A stretch of DNA of 63,606 nucleotides from Bradyrhizobium cytisi. Its GTDB lineage: Bacteria > Pseudomonadota > Alphaproteobacteria > Rhizobiales > Xanthobacteraceae. The notes under the pieces were generated by a model. It saw only the letters and a program-made list of their open reading frames with translations, made no database searches and was not told where the DNA came from. The stretch covers positions 1 to 63,606 of the forward strand of contig NZ_VSSR01000083.1 in NCBI RefSeq assembly GCF_008123515.1, written 5' to 3'. This document shows positions 28,109 to 37,132 of the stretch, piece after piece; positions within the stretch are counted from its first letter, which is position 1; every line of letters starts with the position of its first letter. Position numbers and translations under genes: made by a program.

Positions 28109-28207
28109 ATGCGCAATCATGACGTTGTTTCCAGTAGCTTCCTGGCGCTGACCGCGGCCGGCCTCGCGCTGCTCCGCTCGAGCCTGCTCGTCTTTTCCTT
28201 CGCTTAG
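28109..28207 (+). CDS. 32-residue single-span membrane micropeptide, copy 2
   Basis: MRNHDVVSSSFLALTAAGLA then LLRSSLLVFSFA is a gap-free homologue of the peptide at 9095-9193. GAGGG sits 6 bases before ATG 28109. An in-frame ATG at 28022 would add 29 residues, but copy 1 has no matching extension and homology begins at 28109. The hydrophobic tail fits one membrane helix. The gap 27754-28108 shows no other gene. Confidence 0.6.
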   Translation: MRNHDVVSSSFLALTAAGLALLRSSLLVFSFA

Positions 28208-28473
28208 CGGCTGCATCCGACGACGAGGAACCGATCGACATCGAGCATATGGAATTGTGAGCCGATGGTCTTGCTGCGGTGAAGGACGCTGAGCGTCGGC
28301 ATCCAGCAGGCGTTCTGCAGCATTGGCGGCTCCGTGGCAAAGCCGCCGTTTCTAAGCGGTTTCGATCAATATCATGTCCTCTGGGAGGAAGATCGTCGTC
28401 TCATGAAGGTGACGGTATTGCCAGTCAGTCGCTGTAATTGTCGATCGCTGGAGCGCCGACTGCAAGCCGACAG

Positions 28474-28565
28474 TCGTTGGTGAAATCCGTCGAAAAAGCG
28501 CATTAGAACGCGAAATTCGAGCGTCAGTGCCGGGCCATTGCATGAATCAATATCGCCATGTGGCT
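28474..28565 (+). repeat. Intergenic repeat, copy B
   Basis: GGTGAAATCCGTCGAAAAAG then CGCATTAGAACGCGAAATTC and GCGTCAGTGCCGGGCCATTG correspond to GGTGAAATCCGTCGAAAGAA.. in the copy at 50905-50998, with more divergence in the second half. It lies in a gene-free stretch before the deacetylase gene. Confidence 0.55.
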
Positions 28566-28806
28566 ACTGTGCAGGAGCAAACGTAATCATTTCACGATGA
28601 GACCGGCAAAGTACAACGGCGCGTTTAAACCCATTCCAATTCGACGAAGCACAAATGATGTGGCTGCAATCTGATGCGCTCGGGAACGAAGTCGTCCGAT
28701 CCGAGCGCCGGTCCATTGCGATGGGGCAGCTAGTCCGGAATGGAAAACGAGGCGGCTGAAGCCATCGGCATGCTGATGTAACTGCAGCCATGACGGCAGG
28801 ACTAAC

Positions 28807-29652
28807 TTGTTCAAGGCCGCAACCAGACACCTGTTCGGGTACGACCTCGATGGCAGATGTCTGCACGAATGGACCCTGCTGCTTGTGAGCGCCGCGACGG
28901 CGGTGCTTGCCGGCATCACGGCTGCGGAGGCGGCCGACTGTCCGCGCAAAGACGCGCTTGGGACCTCGCGCGTGCTCGCCGTTGACGCCAAGACTCATCC
29001 GCGGGTCGGACTGAAGAGCTTTCCTCAGACCCTGCCCTTGGCCGACCACGAGGTCGTGCTGACCTTCGACGACGGGCCCCGGCCGCCGTACACGGAAAAG
29101 GTGCTGGCGGCGCTCGCGCAGGAGTGCGTCCGAGCCACGTTCTTCCTGGTCGGCAAGTCGTCAGCCCAATTTCCCGAGCTCGTGCGGCGCGCCGCTGCGC
29201 AAGGCCATACCATAGCGCACCACACTTGGTCGCATTTGTTGGCGTCGAAGATCAGCTTCGAGAAGGCGAAAGAGGACATCGACCGCGGGATTGCGGCCGA
29301 CGAAATGGCGCTCCATGGCATATCGACAATGGCGCCCTCGACGCCGTTCTTCCGCTTCCCCAATTTCGACTCGACGCCTAAGATGCTCGATCTTCTTCAG
29401 GATCGGGGCATTGTCGTATTCGGAGCGGACCTGTGGGCCAGCGACTGGGAGGAAATGACGCCAGACCAGGAGCTGAAGCTCATCACCAGCCGATTGAATG
29501 CTGAGGGGAAGGGCATCATTCTGTTTCACGACGCCAAGGCACATACCGCCGCGATGATGCCCGCGTTCCTACGGTACCTGCACGACAACGGCTATCACGT
29601 TGTTCACATCGTTCCGACGGCGCTGCTGCAGAGGAATGCCGATACGCATTGA
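28807..29652 (+). CDS. Secreted polysaccharide deacetylase (NodB fold)
   Basis: The 281-residue frame has a hydrophobic export segment (LLLVSAATAVLAGITAAEAA) near residues 24-43 and a NodB-homology domain: VVLTFDDGPRPPYTEKVL (motif 1, catalytic and metal Asp), GHTIAHHTWSHLLASK (motif 2, metal His), FFRFPNFDST (motif 3) and GIILFHDAKAHTAAM (motif 5 His). Such enzymes de-N-acetylate chitin, peptidoglycan or exopolysaccharide. It is not NodB proper: there is no nod box and no nod genes nearby, and it is longer with a signal. The start is given as TTG 28807 and is uncertain. Confidence 0.88.
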   Translation: MFKAATRHLFGYDLDGRCLHEWTLLLVSAATAVLAGITAAEAADCPRKDALGTSRVLAVDAKTHPRVGLKSFPQTLPLADHEVVLTFDDGPRPPYTEKVLAALAQECVRATFFLVGKSSAQFPELVRRAAAQGHTIAHHTWSHLLASKISFEKAKEDIDRGIAADEMALHGISTMAPSTPFFRFPNFDSTPKMLDLLQDRGIVVFGADLWASDWEEMTPDQELKLITSRLNAEGKGIILFHDAKAHTAAMMPAFLRYLHDNGYHVVHIVPTALLQRNADTH

Positions 29653-30865
29653 TGGCAAATGTCACGGCGGGCGCAGAATGGAGTAATCCCGAATCAACTA
29701 AGCCTTCGTTCATGCTAGCCGGCGGAGGGCGAATCGCGCTTCAGCCGTTTCGGGCCCGCTCTGTCACAGGAAGGCTACGAACCGCAAAGTGACGTAGTAG
29801 GTTACTTCAGACGTCTGCCCCATCCCTGCCGCTTGCGCGCCGGCAGGAGTGCTAGGCGCGCATAGCCCGGTATCTTCGTCGTGCAGCACTACCTGATTCT
29901 GGAATGGCAGAAGCCCCCCGCTTCATCGATGACCTAAGCAATCTTCTGCTGAAATGCCGCGACCGTCTTACGCTGTAACGCGTGTCCGCAAGCATTAGAA
30001 CAGTCTTCCAAAAACAGATCCGCAAAGTGATCCAAGGGAACGATAGAGTCGATCTCGCACGACACGGCCTGACGATACTCTCAGAAAGCATTGAATCGCA
30101 ATGCGATGGCTCGCCGTGAACCCCGCTCAACAGGACGGGACATTGTCTATTCGAAAAACACGAGAGAAGCGGGCCTCAATCGCGAACTCAACGACCAAGT
30201 TGCACCCGGTCGTCGGACGTCCGCGATGTTCTTCATCGCGCGGCAATAAATGGCGCGTCCGATGAGAAATTAAAAAAACTGATTATCTAAACACAGGAAA
30301 AAGCAGTGTGTCTTTGACTCGCGCGTTCGACAAGTTTCTGAGAGCATTGATCTCAGGCAATGCTGCTGGTCAGGGACGCTCATGATGCCAAACAACATCT
30401 TCGACAAGAGTAATTCGGTTATCACCGCAGGCCGATGAGCGTTCCTTCCGCGACGCGCGCAGCCATCGCAATGGGGCCGCTGAACGTCATTGCTCGGGAT
30501 TGGATCAGGAAAATCGCTGATCGGCCCGCCGCTCGAGCTGCCCTACAAGGGGGAGAGTTGATCCAAATCCGTGTTCGCAAGCGGTCAGCCGCACTCCTGC
30601 AACGTCCGAGCATGAACACGATGGGGGTGACACGCAGGTCCAAAGAAGGAGGGCTCCGTGCGACCATTACGATGTTTGACAAATTATCGTTCGGTTTTCT
30701 GAGATATTTTTGGAGCGGCACGAGGACGCTATCACCTCAATGTGAACTAGAGCGTCATCTGACTTTCAACCGTGCGGCGTATCTGCTTTGAATCGGGTGC
30801 TGCGGCAGCCTCCGTCCGCCGCTGGACCAGGTCGTATGTTGGTTAAACTTGGAAGAGGATATGAC
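29653..30865. other. Stretch without a supportable gene
   Basis: Several short frames exist on both strands, but none has convincing composition, a ribosome site or a recognisable family. Arg/Ser-rich frames antisense to each other suggest decayed DNA. Confidence 0.5.
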
Positions 30866-31438
30866 ATGGTGACCACGCGTGAAGTGTCTATCGATGACGC
30901 CACAACGGTGACCCACATGGTTGCTGCCCTACTTGCCGAACTTGAGGGCGGTCAAATGCAAAACGGACTAGATACCCAGCTTGTTGTCGACCTCCTGGCG
31001 ATGAAAGAGCGCGTCTATGGGTTTCTGGCTTTCACGGAGGCACGCCCGGTCGGCCTCATTATGTTGTCGGAAAGCGCTGCGCTTTTTGCGCGCGGAACCT
31101 ACGGCATTATCACCGAACTCTATGTGGTGCCGGATCAGCGATCGTCTGGGATCGCGATGCGTCTCATTGAGGCTGCGGTGGGCCTGGGGACGGTAAAGGA
31201 CTGGGGCCAGCTTGAAGTGGGGGCGCCGAGGCAACCCATGTGGAGCCGTAGCCCCACCTCAGCATTGTACTTGAAGGCCGGTTTTGCAGAGATCGGCCCA
31301 CGCCTCAAATTGCCGTTGCACGGCTTAGCCAGTCATCGTGCGAAATGTAATGCTGCAGGGCGATCGCGATTATATCCTCGGCGGCAACACGCACTCTGCC
31401 GCGGTGTGCCGGATTCATCTTCTGCGAGATTTGCGTGA
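30866..31438 (+). CDS. GNAT-family N-acetyltransferase, 3' end replaced
   Basis: From ATG 30866 (after GGAAGAGGATATGAC) the protein reads MVTTREVSIDDATTVTHMVA, GFLAFTEARPVGLIMLSESA, YGIITELYVVPDQRSSGIAM (acetyl-CoA loop) and SALYLKAGFAEIGPRLKLPL, a complete GNAT core of about 150 residues. After RLKLPL the frame runs into DNA that on the other strand encodes a zeta-toxin-like fragment, so the last 35 residues are probably not native. Substrate unknown. Confidence 0.7.
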   Translation: MVTTREVSIDDATTVTHMVAALLAELEGGQMQNGLDTQLVVDLLAMKERVYGFLAFTEARPVGLIMLSESAALFARGTYGIITELYVVPDQRSSGIAMRLIEAAVGLGTVKDWGQLEVGAPRQPMWSRSPTSALYLKAGFAEIGPRLKLPLHGLASHRAKCNAAGRSRLYPRRQHALCRGVPDSSSARFA

Positions 31439-31676
31439 GCGTCGATTTGCCGGCGCCCGGTTGACCCGCGACGAAGTTTGTAATGCCGGCTTGTCGCGCG
31501 CGGTGAGCGATCGGCAATTGTCGGAGGAGATCCTGGCGGACGCGGTCGAGGCGGCGCTGAGGCTTGCGAATGGGCCGTGATCCGTTGGAACCTCCGTTGG
31601 CGATGTGTGGCAATTTCCTGGTGGCTGCAATGAATCTCCGGCCGGAGCAACAATACGAAACTTGATGTGCCCGCAC
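31305..31676 (-). pseudogene. Zeta-toxin-like P-loop fragment
   Basis: The 123-residue minus-strand frame contains ITNFVAGQPGAGKSTLTQIS, a Walker A sequence placed and flanked as in zeta-type UDP-N-acetylglucosamine kinases, followed by VRVAAEDIIAIALQHYISHD, a possible counterpart of the next catalytic region. The rest of a zeta toxin and any epsilon antitoxin are missing, so at best it is a remnant. The identification rests on the P-loop context only. Confidence 0.35.
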
Positions 31677-31919
31677 CGGCCGGGTTAGCGTTTCGCGCGG
31701 CCTTAGAACTTCCCCAAGTTCGCTTAGTTCGCACTGGATCGCCGCCTGGGTCTCTCAGGCGGCGGTCCGGATCAAAGCCCGTCAGGGGCTCCCTCCATCT
31801 CGTCATTTCGTCGCAGGGCGCGGCGCCATTGTCGGCATTGCCGCCTTGGCCATGATGAAACATGATGGGCCTTGGCCGGAGACGACTTGTCTTCGGGAAG
31901 GTGGAGATGACACCGAACG

Positions 31920-33014
31920 CGCAAAGCGCAGATTCGGCCGGTTGAAGGAGCTCTTGACCGCCGACAGCACGCCCTCCGCAATCAGCGGGATGTCCATCGG
32001 GCGCTCGCGTAGCGCCGGCATGTGCACCGGGAATGCGGCGAGGCGGTAGTACAGGTCGCGCCGGAAGCGACCGGCCTCGACCTCGGCCTCCAGGTCGCGG
32101 TTGGTCGCCGCCACCACGCGAACGTCGACCTTGCGCACGCGCTGCGCGCCGAGCGGCCGGATCTTGCTCTCCTGCAGCACACGCAGCAGCTTGACCTGGA
32201 ACGCCGGGGAGGTCTCGCCGATCTCGTCGAGGAAGATCGTGCCGCCATCGGCGACCTCGAACAGGCCGATGCGATCCTGGTAGGCGCCGGTGAAGGCGCC
32301 CTTCTTGCAACCGAACAGCGCGCTTTCCAAGAGCTCGTCCGGCAGCGCGCCGCAGTTCTCGACCACGAACGCCTTGTTGGCCCGCGCCGAGCCGTAATGG
32401 ATCACGCGGGCCAGAAGCTCCTTGCCGGTGCCGGATTCTCCGGTGATCAGAACCGAGATATCGTAGTCGGCGGCGCGCCTGCCGAGCTCGATCACGGCGT
32501 GCATCGGGCTTTCCGTCGAATGCACGATGCGGTCGAAATCGTAGAGCTGCTTGGCCACTCCGCGCTTGACCGAGACGAGCTTCTTGATGTGCCCCGAGGT
32601 CGCCTTGACGTCGACGCCGGCGGTCTCGGTCTCCTTCTGCAGCCGATAGAGCTGAACCGCGTCCTTGACGGTTTCGACCAGTTGGTCAGGCTGCCAGGGC
32701 TTGGTGATGTATTGATAGATGCCGGCCTCGTTCAGTCCTGCGATGATGTCCTCGGGCTCCGAATAGCCGGAAATGATCATCCGCACCGGATCCGGCCAGA
32801 GCTCGCGGACGCGCTTCAGGAAGCTCACGCCGGATTCGTGCGGCATCCGCTAGTCGCAGAGGATCGCGTGGACGATCTCGCCCTCCAGCAGCTTCTCCGC
32901 ATCGGTCGCATTGCCGACGCAGAGCACCTCGAAATCCTCCCTGAGCACGCGCCGCAGCGCGTCCTGCGAGCGGACCTCGTCGTCGACGACGAGAATGGTT
33001 CCCTGAATGCTCAC
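31920..33014 (-). pseudogene. hoxA: HoxA hydrogenase response regulator, nonsense codon and 3' truncation
   Basis: The gene starts at GTG 33014, overlapping the hypX stop. The receiver domain reads VVDDE and then ILCD-stop-RMPHESGVSFL: the TAG (rc of 32851-32853) replaces the residue after the phosphoacceptor Asp, most simply CAG to TAG. Downstream, the sigma-54 activator domain is well kept: ITGESGTGKELLARVIHYGS (Walker A), GAFTGAYQDRIGLFEVADGG (GAFTGA loop) and GTIFLDEIGETSPAFQVKLL (Walker B). Homology ends near 31920 after FNRPNLRFA, so the end of the AAA+ domain and the DNA-binding HTH are gone. HoxA normally drives hupSL from a -24/-12 promoter in response to H2. This copy cannot. Confidence 0.92.
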
Positions 33015-34711
33015 GATGGCACCGCCATGCCGACAGGCCGATCTGGTGCACGCCGGGACCGGTGACCAGCGATGGTCAGCGGCGTGCGCGACTTCGGCAC
33101 CTTGTGGATGAAATTGTAGCGCGCGACGTGGTAGCTCGGATCGAAGCCGTAGAAATTCAGCTTCATCCGCCGCAGCTCCTCGTCGCGGTAGGATTGCAGG
33201 GGCTTCTCGGCCTCATCGGCGGCGCGCCGCTGCCGCTTGGCGGCGAGGCGCATGGCAAAGCCGGCATCCGACGCCATGGTGGCGCCGCGCTGTACGAGGC
33301 TTATATCGGCAAGCTCCTCGCCCGATAGCACGCGATCGACGATGCCGAGGCGCCGCGCCTCCGCCACGCCCATCGGGAGCCGGCATTGCGTGATCCGGGT
33401 TGCGTTCGCGGCGCCCGCACGGCGCGGCAGCAGATAGGTCCAGTATTCCGAGCCGTAAAGATTGCCCATGTCCTTGTAATGCGGATTGAGGACGATCTGG
33501 TCGCTTGCCCAGACCTCGTCGGCGGCAAGACTCAGGAAGACGCCGCCCGCACCCGCATTGCCGCGAATGACCGAGACGACCAGGCGGTCGGTGGTCTCGA
33601 TGATCGCGCGGGCAAGATCGTCGATCGCATTGATGTTGCGCCAGGACTCATCCGCGGGGCTGTCGGCCGCCTCGATTTCTGCAAGATGAATGCCGTTCGA
33701 CCAATAATCCCGGCCGCCGGTCAGGAGCAGCACCCTGGTCGGGCGCGCCAGCGCCGCGCGATAGGCCTCGAGCAGGGCCTCACAGTCGCCGGTCGCCATG
33801 GCGCCGTTGTAGAAGGAGAACGCGAGCGCGCCGACCTCGCCATGCTCGCGATACCGGATCGGGGCGTAGCCGCAGCCGGGCCGGTGCGGCAGATGCGCCG
33901 CCTCGGCGGCGAAGAGTTTCGCCGCCGGCAGCTTCAGGCTCTTCGGCGCGAGCTTCCTGACATGCCCGATCCAGACCGCACCATCGACCGTGGCGCGCGC
34001 CAGCGCGCCGTCGCATTGCGCGACGACGGTGCCGGGCACGCCGGAGATGCCGTGCGCCTCATGCGCATCGAACAGCCTGACCTCCTGGAAGGACAGGCTG
34101 TCGACCAGGCCCGGCATGCCGTCGGCGCTGTCGATCTTGCGCAGCACGGTCGCGGTGGTGTCGTGCTGCCAGTCGATCGCCCGGCCCGCCTGGCGGCAAG
34201 GTCCGCGCACGCGAATGCGCGGGTCGTCCGTGTCCATCGGCTGCGGGGCAGGCCGTCCGGATTCGATCGCCGCGACGGCTTCGAGCACCGCCGCAACCGC
34301 GCAGGACGTCACCTCATTGCGGTAGATGCTGGACTTAGGCGCGCGCCGCATCGGGAAGCTGCGGAACGCCCAGACCGGACCGGCGTCGAACTCGCCATCC
34401 GCCTGCAAGACCGTGACGCCCCACTCGCTTGCACCGTCCAGAATCGTCCAGTCGAGCGCCGCCGGACCGCGATCGCCGGGCGGACCGGGATGGACGACCA
34501 GGCACCGCAGGCTGCGCCAGACGTCGTTGGGAATCGCCTGCTTCAGGAACGGCGCGATCACAAGGTCCGGCCGATGCAGCGCCACGCTCTCGCGCGTGAC
34601 CTCGGCATGGATGTCGAGCTCGACCGCGACATCGTGGCCTCGATCCCTGAGCTCGACATGCAGCCGCTGCGTCAGGCTGTTGAAGGAATGCGACAGGAGC
34701 AGGATGCGCAT
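33011..34711 (-). CDS. hypX: HypX/HoxX hydrogenase maturation protein
   Basis: The 566-residue protein has an N-terminal formyltransferase-like domain (MRILLLSHSFNSLTQRLHVE, VHPGPPGDRGPAALDWTILD) and a C-terminal enoyl-CoA-hydratase-like domain (GGRDYWSNGIHLAEIEAADS, NAGAGGVFLSLAADEVWASD). HypX enzymes make the active-site CO ligand from formyl-tetrahydrofolate in air, which supports hydrogenase assembly in the presence of O2. ATG 34711 is chosen over an upstream TTG because MRILLLSHSFN is the conserved start. It lies at the end of hypABFCDE and overlaps hoxA by GTGA. Confidence 0.93.
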   Translation of the reverse strand: MRILLLSHSFNSLTQRLHVELRDRGHDVAVELDIHAEVTRESVALHRPDLVIAPFLKQAIPNDVWRSLRCLVVHPGPPGDRGPAALDWTILDGASEWGVTVLQADGEFDAGPVWAFRSFPMRRAPKSSIYRNEVTSCAVAAVLEAVAAIESGRPAPQPMDTDDPRIRVRGPCRQAGRAIDWQHDTTATVLRKIDSADGMPGLVDSLSFQEVRLFDAHEAHGISGVPGTVVAQCDGALARATVDGAVWIGHVRKLAPKSLKLPAAKLFAAEAAHLPHRPGCGYAPIRYREHGEVGALAFSFYNGAMATGDCEALLEAYRAALARPTRVLLLTGGRDYWSNGIHLAEIEAADSPADESWRNINAIDDLARAIIETTDRLVVSVIRGNAGAGGVFLSLAADEVWASDQIVLNPHYKDMGNLYGSEYWTYLLPRRAGAANATRITQCRLPMGVAEARRLGIVDRVLSGEELADISLVQRGATMASDAGFAMRLAAKRQRRAADEAEKPLQSYRDEELRRMKLNFYGFDPSYHVARYNFIHKVPKSRTPLTIAGHRSRRAPDRPVGMAVPS

Positions 34712-34719
34712 GATTTGCC

Positions 34720-35760
34720 TCAACAGATTCTCGGCAATTGCTCGCCCGACAGCCAGTCGACGATCCGCCCGCCGCCGAAGCTCGTGGCCATCTGCACGAA
34801 ATGATGATCGTCGGCCACGGCCTCGCCGATGTCGGCGGCGTCGCGGCCAAGCGGATGCGCCCGCATCGCGGCCAGCACTGCAGCAGCATTTTCGGGCGCC
34901 ACGATCGCGACCAGCTTGCCCTCATTGGCGACATGGAGCGGATCGAGCCCGAGCAGCTCGCACGCTGCCGCGACGCCCGGCTTGACCGGGATCGCCTCCT
35001 CGCGAAGATGGAAGCCGAGGTCGGACTGCCGGGCGATCTCGTTCAGCGTGGCGGCAAGCCCGCCGCGGGTGGGATCGCGCATCAGGCGGATGCCGCGGCC
35101 GCCGGCTTCGACCATCTTCGCGACGAGATCGTTCAGCGCCGCCGAATCCGAGACGATCTCGGTCTCAAAGGCGAGATTCTGCCGCTTCGACATGATCGCC
35201 ACGCCGTGATCGCCGAGCGTGCCCGAGATCAGGACGCGATCGCCGACGCGGGCATTCTCCGCCGAGAGATCGAGCCCGTGGGGCACGACCCCGACGCCGG
35301 CGGTCGAGATGAACAGGCCGTCGGCCTTGCCGCGCTCGACCACCTTGGTGTCGCCGGTGACGATGTGAACGCCGGCCGTGCGCGCAGCCTCGCCCATCGA
35401 TTCCGCGATCATCTTGAGGTCGGTGAAGCGGAAGCCTTCCTCGATGATAAAGCTTGCAGAGAGGTAGAGCGGGCGTGCACCGGCCATGGCGATATCGTTG
35501 ACGGTGCCGTGCACTGCAAGCGAGCCGATATTGCCGCCGGGGAAGAACAGCGGCGAGACCACATAGCCGTCGGTCGTCATCACCATGCGCCCGGCACCAA
35601 CGTCGAATGCCGACTGGTCGTTGCCGCGCGCCAGCCATTCATTGCCGAAGGCCTCGTGGAACAGACCCGAGATCAACTGCGCCATGGCCCGGCCGCCCGA
35701 GCCGTGGGACAGGTCGACGCAGCCGTTCCTGATGTCGAGCTTGCGCTGGTAGGCCTTCAT
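34720..35760 (-). CDS. hypE: HypE, cyanide-ligand synthesis
   Basis: The 346-residue PurM-like ATPase dehydrates a thiocarboxamide on its C-terminal Cys to thiocyanate, the source of the active-site CN ligands. It has DLSHGSGGRAMAQLI, VMTTDGYVVSPLFFPGGNIG, RDPTRGGLAATLNEIA and the essential C-terminal PRIC. Start ATG 35760 gives MKAYQRKLDIRNG; longer upstream frame is antisense-like. It overlaps hypD by ATGA and is followed directly by hypX. Confidence 0.97.
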   Translation of the reverse strand: MKAYQRKLDIRNGCVDLSHGSGGRAMAQLISGLFHEAFGNEWLARGNDQSAFDVGAGRMVMTTDGYVVSPLFFPGGNIGSLAVHGTVNDIAMAGARPLYLSASFIIEEGFRFTDLKMIAESMGEAARTAGVHIVTGDTKVVERGKADGLFISTAGVGVVPHGLDLSAENARVGDRVLISGTLGDHGVAIMSKRQNLAFETEIVSDSAALNDLVAKMVEAGGRGIRLMRDPTRGGLAATLNEIARQSDLGFHLREEAIPVKPGVAAACELLGLDPLHVANEGKLVAIVAPENAAAVLAAMRAHPLGRDAADIGEAVADDHHFVQMATSFGGGRIVDWLSGEQLPRIC

Positions 35761-36899
35761 GACACGCGCCTTTGCTGGTGGTCGCGGAAGCGGCCATAGG
35801 TCCAGTATGCGGCGCAGGCGCCTTCGGAGGAGACCATGCAGGAGCCCATGGGCGTCTCCGGCGTGCAGACGGTGCCGAACAGCTTGCAGTCGACCGGCTT
35901 CTTCACGCCGCGCAGGATGGCGCCGCATTCGCAGGCGGGATTGTCGTCGACGCGCAGCTCGTGCATGTCGAAGCGCACCTCGGCGTCGTATATGGCGTAA
36001 GCGCGCTTCAGCTTCAGCCCGCTATAGGGAACCTGTCCGAGCCCCCGCCATTCGAACTGATCGCGCAGCTCGAAGATGTCGGAGACCTCCTCCTTGGCGC
36101 GCAGATTGCCGTCGCGGTTCACCGCGCGGCTGTACTGGTTCTCGACCTCGTGCCTATCCTCGTTGACCTGCCGCACCAGCATCAGGATCGCCTGCATCAT
36201 GTCGAGCGGCTCGAAGCCCGCGATCACTACGGGCTTGCCGAACTCCTCGGCAAAGAACTCGTAAGGGGCCGTGCCGATGATCGTCGAGACATGGGCCGGC
36301 CCGACGAAACCGTCGATCTCGACCCGGCCGATGTTGCGGATGTCGGGACTTTCCAGGATGTTCTGCATCGCCGGCGGCGTCAGCACGTGGTTGCAGAACA
36401 CGGTGAAGTTTTCGAGCTGCTTCTTCTCCGCCAGCCGGATCATGACTGCAGTCGGCGGCGTCGTGGTCTCGAAGCCGATGGCGAAGAACACGACCTCGCG
36501 TCCGGGATTGTCCTCGGCGATCCGGATCGCGTCGATGGTGGAATAGACCATGCGGATGTCGGCGCCGCGCGCCTTCGCCTTCAACAGCGATGCGCCCTGC
36601 GAGCCGGGAACGCGCATCAGGTCGCCATAGACGCACAGGATGACGTCCGGCCGCTCGGCGAGCCGGATCGCCATGTCGATGCGTCCGCCCGGCAGCACGC
36701 ACACCGGACAGCCGGGGCCGTGGATCATCCGCACGTTCTTCGGCAGCATGTCCTCGAGGCCGTAACGCGAGATCGCGTGGGTATGGCCGCCGCAGAATTC
36801 CATGAAGCGATAGAGCTTTTGCGGATCGGCTTCCGCGCGGATCGCTTTCGCAAGCCCGAGCGCGATCTCCTTGTCGCGAAACTCGTCGGCATATTTCAT
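35757..36899 (-). CDS. hypD: HypD, Fe(CN)2CO scaffold
   Basis: The 380-residue iron-sulfur protein works with HypC to assemble the Fe(CN)2CO unit. Conserved sites: MEFCGGHTHAISRYG, HGPGCPVCVLPGGRID, FFAIGFETTTPPTA, FTVFCNHVLTPPAMQNIL and the C-terminal cluster cysteines in NPACECGAILRG, DCKLFGTVCTPETPMGSCMV and SSEGACAAYW. All appear present. It is coupled to hypC upstream and hypE downstream by 4-base overlaps. Confidence 0.97.
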   Translation of the reverse strand: MKYADEFRDKEIALGLAKAIRAEADPQKLYRFMEFCGGHTHAISRYGLEDMLPKNVRMIHGPGCPVCVLPGGRIDMAIRLAERPDVILCVYGDLMRVPGSQGASLLKAKARGADIRMVYSTIDAIRIAEDNPGREVVFFAIGFETTTPPTAVMIRLAEKKQLENFTVFCNHVLTPPAMQNILESPDIRNIGRVEIDGFVGPAHVSTIIGTAPYEFFAEEFGKPVVIAGFEPLDMMQAILMLVRQVNEDRHEVENQYSRAVNRDGNLRAKEEVSDIFELRDQFEWRGLGQVPYSGLKLKRAYAIYDAEVRFDMHELRVDDNPACECGAILRGVKKPVDCKLFGTVCTPETPMGSCMVSSEGACAAYWTYGRFRDHQQRRVS

Positions 36900-37132
36900 G
36901 ACGCGGCTCCCTGCCCCTCGGCGCTAAGCTCGCGCAGCAGCTCGAGCGTCCGCATTGCCTCCTCCGGATCGATCTTCGTCAGGGCATAGCCGACATGGAT
37001 GATCACATAGTCGCCGACGGCCAGATTCTCGATCAAGGCGACCGATATCTCCTTGCTGACGCCGTCGATCGAGACGATCGCCATCTCGTCGGGCAGGAGC
37101 TTCGTGACCTCAGCAGGTATCGCGAGACACAT
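36896..37132 (-). CDS. hypC: HypC, hydrogenase maturation chaperone
   Basis: The 78-residue chaperone begins MCLAIPAEVTKLL; the Cys after the initiator Met carries the iron unit shared with HypD and contacts the large-subunit precursor. The OB-fold pattern continues with VSKEISVALIENLAVGDYVI, IHVGYALTKIDPEEA. It overlaps hypF by one base (TGATG) and hypD by four. A second HypC-family member, HupF, is at 44044-44340. Confidence 0.96.
   Translation of the reverse strand: MCLAIPAEVTKLLPDEMAIVSIDGVSKEISVALIENLAVGDYVIIHVGYALTKIDPEEAMRTLELLRELSAEGQGAAS

Noticed and set aside
28807..29652. Nodulation gene nodB
   Set aside because: The protein has a signal peptide and extra N-terminal length, and there is no nod box or nodAC nearby. 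It is better called a general secreted polysaccharide deacetylase.
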